This document shows, piece after piece, positions 35,468 through 44,620 of a stretch of 64,000 bases of DNA. The DNA comes from Pseudoxanthomonas sp. PXM02 (lineage in GTDB: Bacteria > Pseudomonadota > Gammaproteobacteria > Xanthomonadales > Xanthomonadaceae): positions 558,001 through 622,000 of the forward strand of contig NZ_JACVAK010000002.1 in NCBI RefSeq assembly GCF_014851805.1, read 5' to 3'. Within the stretch, counting starts at the first letter, position 1, and each line of letters begins with the position of its first letter. A model generated the notes under the pieces. It made no database searches and had not been told where the DNA came from. It saw nothing but the letters and a program-made list of their open reading frames with translations. The position numbers and the translations under genes were made by a program.

Positions 35468-36730
35468 ATGGCGATCGAAGCCACCGAACCCTCCACCGCG
35501 CTGATCCAGAACGACATCGTCCTGTTCGGCCTCATCGCCGCCACGCTCGGCATCGTCTTCTGGACGTCCTCGCGCGAAACGGGCTTCTTCAAGAAGTTCT
35601 ACACCTATGTGCCGGCGTTGCTGCTGTGCTACTTCATTCCCGGCATCTACAACAGCGTCGGGCTGATCGATGGCAACGCCAGCAGCCTCTACAACCCGGT
35701 CGCCAGCCGCGTGTTGCTGCCGGCGGCCCTGGTGTTGCTGACGCTGACGATCGACCTGAAAGGCGTGCTCAGGCTGGGGCCCAAGCTGTTGGCCATGTAC
35801 GCCGGAGCGTCGATCAGCGTGATGCTGGGTGCGTGGGTGGCGTTCTGGCTGATGGGACTGATACATCCGGAAACCATCGCAGGCGACACCTGGGGTGGCA
35901 TGGCGGCGCTGGCGGGCAGTTGGATCGGCGGGGGCGCCAATATGCTGGCGATGAAGGAAGTCTTCGCGGTCGACGAGACCACGTTCGGCCAGTTTGTCGT
36001 CGTCGACGTCAGCGTGGGCTACGTCTGGATGGGGGTGCTGATCTTCCTGGCCAACCGTGCGCAGGCGATCGACGCGCGCACCGGTGCGGACACGCGCGCG
36101 ATCGAGGACCTCAAGGAGCGCCTGGCCAACTACCAGAAGCAGCACGAACGGGTGACGACGCTGCCTGACCTGATGGTCATCCTCGGTATCGCGTTCGGTG
36201 TCGTCGGTCTTTCCCATGCCATCGCCGGTCCCGCTTCGTCGTGGTTCGCACAGAACGTGTCGTGGGCGAAGCAGGTCAGCCTGCACGAGCCCTTCGTCTG
36301 GGTCGTGGTGCTGTCGACGTTCGTCGGCCTGGGCCTGAGCCTGACCCGAGCCCGCACGCTCGATGGCGCGGGTGCATCCAAGATCGGCGCGTTGTTCCTG
36401 TACATCCTGATCGCCTGCATCGGCATGCAGATGGATATCGGCTCGCTGGCCGACAAGCCGTGGCTGATCGCACTGGGTCTGATCTGGATCCTCGTCCACA
36501 TCGTGCTGCTGGCGCTGCTCGCCAAGCTGCTGCGGGTGCCGTTCTTCTATTTCGCGATGGGATCGCAGAGCAACATCGGTGGCCCGGCCTCGGCACCGGT
36601 GGTGGCGACCGTCTTCCACCCCTCGCTGGCGCCGGTGGGCGCGTTGCTCGGCGCGTTGGGTTACGCGACCGGTACTGTCGCCGCCTACGTGGTCGGTGTC
36701 GTACTGCGGGGGATGGCGGGTCAGGGCTGA
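35468..36730 (+). CDS. DUF819-family membrane protein
   Basis: A 420-residue protein with about ten membrane helices. It has AGSWIGGGANMLAMKE and MGSQSNIGGPASAPVVA, two glycine-rich re-entrant-like motifs characteristic of DUF819 (YjcL-like), related in fold to sodium-coupled carboxylate or amino-acid carriers. Between helices there is a soluble charged loop (about 195-235). Family members often lie beside peptidases or dipeptide epimerases, in line with the context here, but no substrate is established. Confidence 0.8.
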   Translation: MAIEATEPSTALIQNDIVLFGLIAATLGIVFWTSSRETGFFKKFYTYVPALLLCYFIPGIYNSVGLIDGNASSLYNPVASRVLLPAALVLLTLTIDLKGVLRLGPKLLAMYAGASISVMLGAWVAFWLMGLIHPETIAGDTWGGMAALAGSWIGGGANMLAMKEVFAVDETTFGQFVVVDVSVGYVWMGVLIFLANRAQAIDARTGADTRAIEDLKERLANYQKQHERVTTLPDLMVILGIAFGVVGLSHAIAGPASSWFAQNVSWAKQVSLHEPFVWVVVLSTFVGLGLSLTRARTLDGAGASKIGALFLYILIACIGMQMDIGSLADKPWLIALGLIWILVHIVLLALLAKLLRVPFFYFAMGSQSNIGGPASAPVVATVFHPSLAPVGALLGALGYATGTVAAYVVGVVLRGMAGQG

Positions 36731-36740
36731 CGAAGGAATC

Positions 36741-36805
36741 CCTGTAGGAGCGACGTAAGTCGCGACGTTGATGTTTCCGGTCGCGACTCACGTCGCTCCT
36801 ACAGG
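36741..36805. repeat. Inverted REP pair, copy 2
   Basis: A 26-bp arm beginning CCTGTAGGAGCGACGTAAGT (36741-36766) and its reverse complement with one mismatch (36780-36805), separated by only 13 bp. Same family as 13796 and 40363. It lies between the convergent DUF819 and ybdD genes and could fold into a long hairpin. Confidence 0.9.
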
Positions 36806-36816
36806 AAAGCCGGAAT

Positions 36817-36843
36817 GAAAAAGGCGAAGCCATCGGCTTCGCC
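36817..36843 (-). terminator. Intrinsic terminator of the cstA-ybdD operon
   Basis: GGCGAAGCC (36823-36831) pairs with GGCTTCGCC (36835-36843), loop ATC; on the minus strand it is followed by TTTTTC (36822-36817). Confidence 0.85.
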
Positions 36844-36871
36844 CTTCTTGTTTCTCCCGGATCCCGCTGAC

Positions 36872-37096
36872 TCAGCAGCAGCGGAACCCGCTCTTGCCGC
36901 CGAACCTGGCCTCCTGCCGCTCGCGGAAGAAGGTCTTGTAGTCCATCGGCTCGCGGTCGGGGTGTTTCTCCAGGATGTGCCGGACGTAGTTGTCGTAGTC
37001 CGGCACACCGCAGCAGAGCCGCGCGGTCTGCACCAGCCTCCGCCACACACGCTTGTGTGCGGCGAAGTGCGAGAGCGGGACGAGTGCGGTGCCCAT
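36872..37096 (-). CDS. ybdD: YbdD/YjiX-family small protein
   Basis: A 74-residue soluble protein (DUF466). The conserved pattern RLMxGxPDYxxYVxHMxxxHPxxxPMxxxxFF is recognisable as CGVPDYDNYVRHILEKHPDREPMDYKTFF. It ends in CC. The partner gene cstA stops 4 bp upstream of its start, the standard cstA-ybdD or btsT-yjiX pairing. It is thought to assist the transporter, by an unknown mechanism. Confidence 0.88.
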   Translation of the reverse strand: MGTALVPLSHFAAHKRVWRRLVQTARLCCGVPDYDNYVRHILEKHPDREPMDYKTFFRERQEARFGGKSGFRCC

Positions 37097-37100
37097 GGCC

Positions 37101-39188
37101 TTACAGCCAGACCTTCTGCTGCTCTTCGGTCAACGCCACGTACGGCGTCTCGCGATCGGTGCGTTCGCTGCTGGCACGCGCCTTCAGGATCGCCTTGATC
37201 GCGTAGAACAGCACGCTGAACACCACGAACAGGAACAGCACGGTCAGGCCGGTGTTGACGTAACTGTTGATCACCACCTGGTGCATCTGGCTCATGCTCT
37301 TCGCAGCGCCGAGCAGCTGGCCATCGGCGATGGAGGCCTGGTACTTCTTGGCCTGGGCGACGAAGCCGACCGCCGGGTTGCTGTCGAAGATCTTGATCAG
37401 GCCAGCATAGGTCGTGCAGATCAGCAGCCATACGGCCGGCACGATGGTGACCCACGCGTAGCGGTCGCGCTTCATCTTGAACAGCACCACCGTGCACAGC
37501 ATCAGCGCGATGCCGGCGAGCATCTGGTTGGCGATGCCGAACAGCGGCCACAGGGTGTTGATGCCACCCAGCGGATCCACCACGCCCTGGTACAGGAAGT
37601 AGCCCCACAGCGCGACGCAGCCGGCGGTGCCGATGACGTTCGCGCCCCAGGAATCCGTCTTGCGCAGCGGCGGGATGAAGTTGCCCAGCAGGTCCTGCAG
37701 CATGAAGCGGCCGGCACGCGTGCCCGCGTCCACCGCGGTCAGGATGAACAGCGCTTCGAACAGGATCGCGAAGTGGTACCAGAACGCCATCATCGCGTCG
37801 CCACCGGGCAACGCGTCATGCAGGATCACCGCGATGCCGACGGCCAGCGTCGGTGCGCCACCGGCGCGCGAGATGATCGTGCCCTCGCCGATGTTGTGTG
37901 CCGTCTGCTCCAGCATTTCCGGCGTCACCACGAAGCCCCAGCTGCTGACCTTGGCGGCCACGTCGACGGCGGTGGTGCCGATGGCGGCGGCGGGGCTGTT
38001 CATGGCGAAGTACACGCCCGGCTCGATGATCGAAGCCGCGACCAGCGCCATGATGGCGACGAACGACTCCATCAGCATGCCGCCATAGCCGATGTAGCGG
38101 GTGTGGGTTTCATTGGCCAGCAGCTTGGGCGAGGTGCCCGAGCTGATCAGCGCGTGGAAGCCGGACACCGCGCCGCAGGCGATGGTGATGAAGAGGAACG
38201 GGAACAGGCCGCCCTTCCACACCGGACCGTCACCGGTGCTGGCGAACTGGGTGAACGCCGGCATCTTCAGCGAGGTCACTTCCGGGCTGGCGATGACGAT
38301 GCCGATGGCCAGCGCGACGATCACGCCGATCTTGAGGAAGGTCGACAGGTAATCGCGCGGTGCCAGCAGCAGCCACACGGGCAGTACGGCGGCGACGAAG
38401 CCGTAGCCGATCAGCATCCAGGTGATCTGGGTGCCGGTGAAGGTGAACGCCGGGCCCCAGGTGGGGTGCGCGCCGACCTTGCCGCCGAACCAGATAGCCA
38501 GCAGCAGCAGGATGATGCCGACCACCGAGATCTCGCCGATCTTGCCGGGACGGATGTAGCGCATGTAGATGCCCATGAAGATCGCGATAGGCATCGTGGC
38601 GATCACCGTGAACATGCCCCACGGGCTTTCCGCCAACGCCTTCACCACGATCATCGCCAGCACCGCCAGGATGATGATCATGATCAGGAAGGCGCCGAAC
38701 AGCGCGATGGTGCCGGCCACCTGGCCCATTTCCTCGCGGACGAGGTCACCGAGCGAGCGGCCGTTGCGGCGGCTGGAGATGAACAGGACCATGAAGTCCT
38801 GCACCGCACCGGCCAGCACGACACCGGCGATCAGCCAGAGCATGCCGGGCAGGTAGCCCATCTGCGCGGCCAGCACGGGACCGACCAGCGGGCCGGCGCC
38901 GGCGATGGCAGCGAAGTGGTGGCCGAACAGCACGTGCTTGTTGGTGGGCACGTAGTCCAGGCCATCGTTGTTGATGTGCGCAGGCGTGGCCCGGGTCGGG
39001 TCCAGCTGCATCACGTTCTTGGCGATGTACAGGCTGTAGTAGCGGTAGGCGACCAGGTAGATGGAGACCGCCGCCACGACGATCCACAACGCACTGATCT
39101 GTTCGCCCTGGCGCAGCGCCACCACGCCCAGACACACCGCGCCGAGCAGCGCGAGCGCCGCCCAGCCGATCTTGGAAAAACCATTCAT
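37101..39188 (-). CDS. cstA: CstA-family pyruvate/peptide transporter
   Basis: A 695-residue inner-membrane protein with about 16-18 helices. It has the conserved segment DGLDYVPTNKHVLFGHHFAAIAGAGPLVGP (written here as positions 76-105; key residues HH and GAGPLVGP). CstA was named for carbon-starvation peptide uptake in E. coli; its homologue BtsT carries pyruvate. The actual substrate here is open. Operonic with ybdD. Ends with a normal cytoplasmic tail. Confidence 0.9.
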   Translation of the reverse strand: MNGFSKIGWAALALLGAVCLGVVALRQGEQISALWIVVAAVSIYLVAYRYYSLYIAKNVMQLDPTRATPAHINNDGLDYVPTNKHVLFGHHFAAIAGAGPLVGPVLAAQMGYLPGMLWLIAGVVLAGAVQDFMVLFISSRRNGRSLGDLVREEMGQVAGTIALFGAFLIMIIILAVLAMIVVKALAESPWGMFTVIATMPIAIFMGIYMRYIRPGKIGEISVVGIILLLLAIWFGGKVGAHPTWGPAFTFTGTQITWMLIGYGFVAAVLPVWLLLAPRDYLSTFLKIGVIVALAIGIVIASPEVTSLKMPAFTQFASTGDGPVWKGGLFPFLFITIACGAVSGFHALISSGTSPKLLANETHTRYIGYGGMLMESFVAIMALVAASIIEPGVYFAMNSPAAAIGTTAVDVAAKVSSWGFVVTPEMLEQTAHNIGEGTIISRAGGAPTLAVGIAVILHDALPGGDAMMAFWYHFAILFEALFILTAVDAGTRAGRFMLQDLLGNFIPPLRKTDSWGANVIGTAGCVALWGYFLYQGVVDPLGGINTLWPLFGIANQMLAGIALMLCTVVLFKMKRDRYAWVTIVPAVWLLICTTYAGLIKIFDSNPAVGFVAQAKKYQASIADGQLLGAAKSMSQMHQVVINSYVNTGLTVLFLFVVFSVLFYAIKAILKARASSERTDRETPYVALTEEQQKVWL

Positions 39189-39300
39189 TCGGAAACCCTC
39201 CAGCAGGTCCGCACAAGGGTCACCCCATGCGCGAAACCGGTCAATCCGTAATGCTGGATTCAGCCTTCGACTTTGGTCGCAGTCCGCCGGCGTAGGGCGG

Positions 39301-40314
39301 TCAGAGCCAGCGCACGCGCTTGAACAGGCGGTACAGGCCGAAGCAGGCCAACGCGACGGCAGCGATCAGGATCGGGTAGGAGAAGCGGGTATGCAGTTCC
39401 GGCATGAACTCGAAGTTCATGCCGTACCAGCTGGTGATCAGCGTGGGCGCGGCGAGCAGGGCGGCCCAGGCGCCCAGCCGCTTGACCGTCTCGCCCTGCG
39501 CCAGCGTCACCAGCGACAGGTTGACGCTCAGCGCGGTGGTCAGCATCTCGCGCAGGGTGTCGGTGTATTCGTTGACGCGCAGCACGTGGTCCTGCACGTC
39601 GCGGAAGTACAGCCGGACTTCTTCCGGAATCAGCGTGCTCTGCGAGCGCGTCAGCTGCGCCAGCACGTCCTGCAGCGGTGCGACGGCCAACCGCATCTGG
39701 GTCAGCTCGCGCTTCAGTTCGTAGAGTTTCACCACGGTCACCCGCCGATAGGTGTCGGCGAAGATGTCCTTTTCCAGCGCATCCAGCGTCTGCTTGAACT
39801 GGTCGATGATCGGCCGGTAGTTGTCGACGATGTAGTCGAGCACCGCATACAGCCCGTACGACGGTCCGAGCGCGAGCAGTTCGGGTTCGCGCTGCACGCG
39901 CTCACGCACCGGCGCGTATGACAGCGAGGCGCCATGGCGCACCGTCACCAGATAGCGCGGACCGAGGAAGGCATGGGTCTCGCCGAAGCGGATGCGGTCG
40001 TCGACCACCTGTGCGGTATGCACGGCGACGAACAGCGAGTTGCCGTAGGCCTCCAGCTTGGGACGCTGGTGCGCGTTCTGCGCGTCCTCGACCGCCAGGT
40101 CGTGCAGGCAGAATTCCTCCTGCAGCTTCTCGAGGATCGCATCAGCGGGTTCGTACAGCCCCACCCAGATGAAACTGCCGTCGTCGACGGCCAGCACGTC
40201 GCTGATCTCGTCCAGGCTGATGTCGCGCCGCTTGCCGCCCTTGTCGTAGACCACGCAGTTGATGACGCACTGGGGCAGGACGGGTCTGGTTTCGGCGATC
40301 GCGACGTCATTCAT
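39301..40314 (-). CDS. corA: CorA-family magnesium/cobalt transporter
   Basis: A 337-residue protein. A large cytoplasmic N-terminal domain precedes two C-terminal membrane helices, and the selectivity motif YGMNF has its GMN at residues 298-300. It forms a pentameric channel for magnesium, sometimes cobalt or nickel. The start at 40314 (MNDVAIAETRPVLPQC) is taken; the frame stays open further upstream but only through a REP element. Separate from corC at 43.7 kb. Confidence 0.92.
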   Translation of the reverse strand: MNDVAIAETRPVLPQCVINCVVYDKGGKRRDISLDEISDVLAVDDGSFIWVGLYEPADAILEKLQEEFCLHDLAVEDAQNAHQRPKLEAYGNSLFVAVHTAQVVDDRIRFGETHAFLGPRYLVTVRHGASLSYAPVRERVQREPELLALGPSYGLYAVLDYIVDNYRPIIDQFKQTLDALEKDIFADTYRRVTVVKLYELKRELTQMRLAVAPLQDVLAQLTRSQSTLIPEEVRLYFRDVQDHVLRVNEYTDTLREMLTTALSVNLSLVTLAQGETVKRLGAWAALLAAPTLITSWYGMNFEFMPELHTRFSYPILIAAVALACFGLYRLFKRVRWL

Positions 40315-40362
40315 GGCGTGAATCGTGCGCCAGAAGACCGTATCCGACAAGTCGAGGGTTGG

Positions 40363-40439
40363 TGTGGGAGCGACGTAAGTCGCGATGACGGTCCCAGGGA
40401 AACCGCCAGCTACAGCTCGCGACTCACGTCGCTCCCACA
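40363..40439. repeat. Inverted REP pair, copy 3
   Basis: TGTGGGAGCGACGTAAGTCGCGA-type arm (40363-40385) and its inverse (40417-40439) around 31 bp. The variant begins TGTGGGAG instead of TGTAGGAG. It sits between the upstream end of corA and the stop of the GH97 gene, so it lies between codirectional minus-strand genes. Confidence 0.88.
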
Positions 40440-40451
40440 ACCAGGTTCACG

Positions 40452-42488
40452 TCACTGCGCCACGAACCGGATCGCTTGGCCGCCACCTGGCGCGAGCTTC
40501 AGCGTCAGCGTGTCACCGCGCGTCACGCTGCGCTCTTCGATCACGATGTCCTGCGGCGCGGTCTTCCAGTTCGCCTTGTCGCCGTCGCGGTAGATCTGCG
40601 CGGTGTAACGGCGGCCTTCGTCGAGGAACGCCAGCGGCACGCTCAGCGTGCGGCCATCCTCGTCGGTCAGCGAGCCCAGGTACCAGTTGTCGCCGCCACG
40701 CTCCTTGCGCGCGATGGTGACGTAGTCGCCCACTTCGCCGTTCAGCACGCGGGTGTCGTCCCAGTCCACCGGCACGTCCTTGATGAACTGGAACGGCGCC
40801 GGGTTCTTCTCGTAGTTCTCCAGCAGGTCGGCCGCCATCTGCAGCGGGCTGTAGATGACCACGTACAGCGAGAGTTGCTTGGCCCAGGTGGTCGCGATGC
40901 CGTCGGTGGACCGCGTCTTCATGCCGAAGATGCCGGGCGTGTAGTCCATCGGGCCGGCGAGCAGGCGGGTGAAGGCGAGGTTGGCTTCGTGTTCCGGCGG
41001 ATTGCCGGGCTGGCCCCACGCACTGAACTCCATGCCGCGCGCGCCCTCGCGGGTGATCCAGTTCGGATAGGTGCGGCGGAGACCGCTGTCCTTGATCGGC
41101 TCGTGCGGATTGACGGAGATGTGTCGCTTGGCGGCTTCCGTCACGACCTTCAGGTGGTGGCGGGCCATGTCCTGGCCTTCGTGCCACGCGTAGTGGCGCT
41201 TGCCGTCGGTGCCGGTGACCTTGGCCTGGCTGGCATCGGCCACGTAGCCGGTCTTCACCGCCGGCACGCCGACACGCTGGTACAGGTCGAACGCGTCGCC
41301 CAGTTGCGACTCGTAGTGCGCGGCGTTGCCCGAGGTCTCGTGGTGGCCGATCAGCACCACCCCCTTCGAGCGGGCGTAAGCACTCAGGGCTTCGAGATCG
41401 AAATCCGGATACGGCTTCGTGAAGCTGAAGTCTTCGCCGTTGCCGAACCAGTCGCCGTCCCAGCCCACGTTCCAGCCTTCCACCAGCACGCCGCCGAAAC
41501 CGTGCTTGGCGGCGAAGTCGATGTGCTTGCGGACGTTCTCGTTGGTGGCGCCGTGCTTGGGTCCGGAGGCCCAGCTCTTCAGCTCCAGGTGCATTTCCCA
41601 CCACACACCGACGTATTTCATCGGCTTCACCCACGACACGTCGCCGAGTGCGTTGGGTTCGTTGAGGTTGAGCGTCAGGCTCGACATGGCGAGCCCGGCC
41701 GCATCGTCGCTGAGCAGCAGCGTGCGCCATGGCGTGTCGAAGGGCGCTGCACGGACCACCTTGCCTTCGCCGATGCCGGGCGTCAGGTCCGCCTTCAGGC
41801 GCCGGTCTTCGACGCGGGTCAGGTTCATGCCGCTGTAGTCGACCAATGCGGCTTCATGGATCGACAGATGGGTGCCGTCATCGAACTTGAAGGTGATCGG
41901 CGTCTGCGCATCGCCGACCTGTTGCACCGGCGTGCGGTGGTACAGGTATTCCTCGCGGTTCCATTCGCCCGCCGGAATCCACCACGCCGTGGCATCGCGG
42001 GCCAGCGAGAACTCGGTCAGTTCCTCGCTGATCTTCACCTGCTCCAGGCCGGCCTGCTTCGGGAAGCGGTAGCGGAAGCCAACGCCGTCGTCGAACACGC
42101 GGAACACCACGTCGTAGCTGCGGAAGGGCTTGGCCTTCTCCTTCAGCGTGACGGTCAACTCGTTGTAGTGGTTGCGGATGAAGCGGCGTTCACCCCACGG
42201 CTGCTCCCAGGTCTCGTCGAACGTGCGCGTGCGCGGCTGCACGATCTCGATGTTGCGCTCGAACTTCGGCGCGTCGAGCAGCAGGAAGCCGAGGCGGGAC
42301 GGCGTGATGACCGGTTGACCCTTGCGCGAGACCGCATAGGCGGGACGGCCGTCGTTGTCGGTTGAAAGGTCCACCACGATGGAGCCGTCGGGAGACGCGA
42401 TCCGCGGGCCGGGTCCGGCATGCGCGGACGCGGCGACGGCGAACATGACCGTCAGTGGCGCGACGAACGTGGAGAGAAAACGGAGCAT
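40452..42488 (-). CDS. Secreted glycoside hydrolase family 97
   Basis: A 678-residue exported enzyme. The start at 42488 has GAGGG 5-9 bp upstream and begins a signal peptide (MLRFLSTFVAPLTVMFAVAASAHA). The N-terminal beta-sandwich is followed by a TIM barrel with VLVEGWNVGWDGDW, KTGYVADAS and the diagnostic block HEPIKDSGLRRTYPNWITRE, GMEFSAWG. GH97 covers retaining alpha-galactosidases and inverting alpha-glucosidases; the aspartate in KTGYVAD leans to the retaining type. It is the last gene after corC and DUF4105. Confidence 0.9.
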   Translation of the reverse strand: MLRFLSTFVAPLTVMFAVAASAHAGPGPRIASPDGSIVVDLSTDNDGRPAYAVSRKGQPVITPSRLGFLLLDAPKFERNIEIVQPRTRTFDETWEQPWGERRFIRNHYNELTVTLKEKAKPFRSYDVVFRVFDDGVGFRYRFPKQAGLEQVKISEELTEFSLARDATAWWIPAGEWNREEYLYHRTPVQQVGDAQTPITFKFDDGTHLSIHEAALVDYSGMNLTRVEDRRLKADLTPGIGEGKVVRAAPFDTPWRTLLLSDDAAGLAMSSLTLNLNEPNALGDVSWVKPMKYVGVWWEMHLELKSWASGPKHGATNENVRKHIDFAAKHGFGGVLVEGWNVGWDGDWFGNGEDFSFTKPYPDFDLEALSAYARSKGVVLIGHHETSGNAAHYESQLGDAFDLYQRVGVPAVKTGYVADASQAKVTGTDGKRHYAWHEGQDMARHHLKVVTEAAKRHISVNPHEPIKDSGLRRTYPNWITREGARGMEFSAWGQPGNPPEHEANLAFTRLLAGPMDYTPGIFGMKTRSTDGIATTWAKQLSLYVVIYSPLQMAADLLENYEKNPAPFQFIKDVPVDWDDTRVLNGEVGDYVTIARKERGGDNWYLGSLTDEDGRTLSVPLAFLDEGRRYTAQIYRDGDKANWKTAPQDIVIEERSVTRGDTLTLKLAPGGGQAIRFVAQ

Positions 42489-42533
42489 GCGACCCTCGCG
42501 ATAGGCAGAGGGCCGCATCCTGCGTGGCAGGGC

Positions 42534-43712
42534 TCAGTGCGACAAGCGTCGCGGCATGAATACGTATGCAAGCGCCAGATGGATCGGCAGCAGCAATGCG
42601 ATCCATGTCTGGTTGTACTGCAGCCGCAACGGCAGCCAATGCAGGAACCACGCGGCTGAAGCACCGATCGCGATCGCCACCGTCAGCCAGCGGAACCACG
42701 TCGCCGGTGTGCGGCGGCGCAACACGGAAAATGCGCCGGGGATCAGCAGCACGCAGAGCGGATTCAGCAGCAGGAGGTTGCGGTTGCCCCACGCGGCCCA
42801 GTGCTCGGTGAAGCCCCACAGATAGACCAGCACGGCGCCGGCGACGAAGCACAGCAGCCAGAACGGCAGGGCGACCGCTGCCACGGCGCGTGGCCAGCGA
42901 CGACCCGCGACGGCGAGCGCGATCGCAATGACCAGACCCGCGCCCAGCCACGGCAGCCAGCGGCGCGGCGTTTCCGCCGGTTCCGCCGCGATGCGGTGCG
43001 GCAGCAACTGCATTTCCGACTGCACCAGCGGACGGCCCGCGGCATTCTTTGCCTCGCGCAGGCTGTCGGCCAGGCGCATCGGTACGAAGGCTTCTTCCCA
43101 GCGCGACATCGGTCTGTCGGCATTCGGACCCAGGCCCAGGTCGAAACCCAGCCACATCCAGGTGGCCGGCGACGCCAGGCGCACCGCTTCGCTGCGGAAG
43201 GTATTGCCGCGGGAGCGACCGGCCAGTTGCGACTTCAGTGTGCCGCCGAGCGCGGCATCCAGCGCGTCGCGCACCTGCGTCGAACAGTTGGAGGTGAAGT
43301 AGTCGTAGCGGTAGCGCGCGTTCTCCGGCCGCGCGTGCTCAGCCAGCGCGTCCGCGAGCGCCTGCGCCTGCGCGGGCGCCAGGTCCAGCCATTGCAGCGA
43401 GACGCCACGCCCGCTGTCGCGGTACTGAAGCAGGTCCTGCTCGAAGGGCAGCGCGACCAGGTAATACATCATGTGGCCGCGCGCGAAGTTGCCGACGAAG
43501 TCGGATTCGCCCGGATCGAAGAAACCGAAGTTGTACGAGATCGCGTCGCCGCTGGCGGGGTCGACGACGACGATGGCGTTGTGGCCGAAGCGTTCGAAGA
43601 ACACTTCGCCCGGTTCCATTGTCGCCACGCCGATCCGCGGCGCGGCCCAGGCGGCCGACGCCAGCAGCCACAGCACGCCCAGCAACGCCAGGCGCGCGGC
43701 AGCGCTACGCAT
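42534..43712 (-). CDS. DUF4105 membrane-anchored protein
   Basis: A 392-residue protein. The signal (MRSAAARLALLGVLWLLASAAWA) is followed by a DUF4105 domain with FERFGHNAIVV, FNFGFFDPGESDFVGNFARG-type signature (aromatic-rich, about 55-75) and YFTSNCSTQVRD. The C-terminal 150 residues hold four to five membrane helices. Cys and His arrangement suggests an NlpC/P60-like hydrolase or acyltransferase fold facing the periplasm; this is inference. Starts 8 bp inside corC, so it is co-translated with it. Confidence 0.8.
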   Translation of the reverse strand: MRSAAARLALLGVLWLLASAAWAAPRIGVATMEPGEVFFERFGHNAIVVVDPASGDAISYNFGFFDPGESDFVGNFARGHMMYYLVALPFEQDLLQYRDSGRGVSLQWLDLAPAQAQALADALAEHARPENARYRYDYFTSNCSTQVRDALDAALGGTLKSQLAGRSRGNTFRSEAVRLASPATWMWLGFDLGLGPNADRPMSRWEEAFVPMRLADSLREAKNAAGRPLVQSEMQLLPHRIAAEPAETPRRWLPWLGAGLVIAIALAVAGRRWPRAVAAVALPFWLLCFVAGAVLVYLWGFTEHWAAWGNRNLLLLNPLCVLLIPGAFSVLRRRTPATWFRWLTVAIAIGASAAWFLHWLPLRLQYNQTWIALLLPIHLALAYVFMPRRLSH

Positions 43713-44580
43713 CGGACAGCACCCCGACATGGAAGGCATGCACGCGGCGCGCATCGGCACGTGCGACGCGGAACATGAAGCGGCCCAGCGTCAGCTCCTC
43801 GCCGGTTTCCGGCAGGTGGCCGATGGCCGCGGTGATCAGGCCGCCCACGGTGTCGTATTCGTCGTCGAGGAAGTCGGCGCCGAAGCGCTCGTTGAAGTCG
43901 GCGATCGGCGTCAGCGCATCCACCACGAACTGGCCGTCGGCCTGCGCCGCGATCAGCGCGGCACCGTCCTCGGCTTCGTCGTGCTCGTCGTCGATCTCGC
44001 CGACGATCTGTTCCAGTACGTCCTCGATGGTCACCAGGCCGGCGACGCCACCGTATTCGTCCACGACGATCGCCATGTGGTTGCGCGACAGCCGGAATTC
44101 CTTCAGCAGCAGGTTGAGCTTCTTCGACTCCGGGATCAGCACCGCCGGACGCAGCAGTTCGCGCACGCTGCCGGGACCGTTGTCGGCCACGACGCCGCGC
44201 AGCAGGTCCTTGGCCAGCAGGATGCCGAGGATCTCGTCCTTGTTTTCGCCGTGTACCGGGAAGCGGGAGTGGCCGGATTCCACCACGTCCTTCATCAGGT
44301 CGAGGAAGCGGGCTTCCACCGGCAGCGAGACCATCTGTGCGCGCGGCACCATGACGTCGCCCACGGTCAGGTCGGCGACCGCAATGGCGCCTTCCATCAT
44401 CTTGAGGGTGTCGCTGGCAATCAGGCCGTCGGACTGCGCATCGCGCAGGATGGCCACCAGGTCGTCGCGTGTGCTGGGTTCGCCGGAGAACGCCGAACTG
44501 AGGCGGTCCAGCCAAGTGCGCCGTTTCTCCGACGGTTTGTCGGAGCCTTCCGGCGCGAGGGTACTGTCGTCTTCTGACAT
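43705..44580 (-). CDS. corC: CorC/HlyC-family CBS-domain protein (YbeX)
   Basis: A 291-residue cytoplasmic protein. Two CBS motifs (about 70-195: VGDVMVPRAQMVSLPVE, VVDEYGGVAGLVTIEDVLEQIVGEI) are followed by the CorC/HlyC FAD-linked-like domain (about 205-285). It is tied to magnesium/cobalt efflux and, in E. coli ybeZYX, to ribosome and heat physiology. Belongs to the phoH-ybeY-corC operon seen here, with one secreted protein gene inserted. Confidence 0.92.
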   Translation of the reverse strand: MSEDDSTLAPEGSDKPSEKRRTWLDRLSSAFSGEPSTRDDLVAILRDAQSDGLIASDTLKMMEGAIAVADLTVGDVMVPRAQMVSLPVEARFLDLMKDVVESGHSRFPVHGENKDEILGILLAKDLLRGVVADNGPGSVRELLRPAVLIPESKKLNLLLKEFRLSRNHMAIVVDEYGGVAGLVTIEDVLEQIVGEIDDEHDEAEDGAALIAAQADGQFVVDALTPIADFNERFGADFLDDEYDTVGGLITAAIGHLPETGEELTLGRFMFRVARADARRVHAFHVGVLSDA

Positions 44581-44620
44581 CTCGGGGGAGTGGTCGCCCG
44601 CGGGGGGCGTGGCGGCCAGT

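Noticed and set aside
37053-39251. 732-codon plus-strand frame over cstA
   Set aside because: Low-complexity His/Asp/Arg/Gln repeats typical of antisense to membrane-protein genes.
40315-40440. N-terminal extension of CorA through the REP element
   Set aside because: The extra 42 codons translate a repeat arm; conserved CorA sequence starts at 40314.
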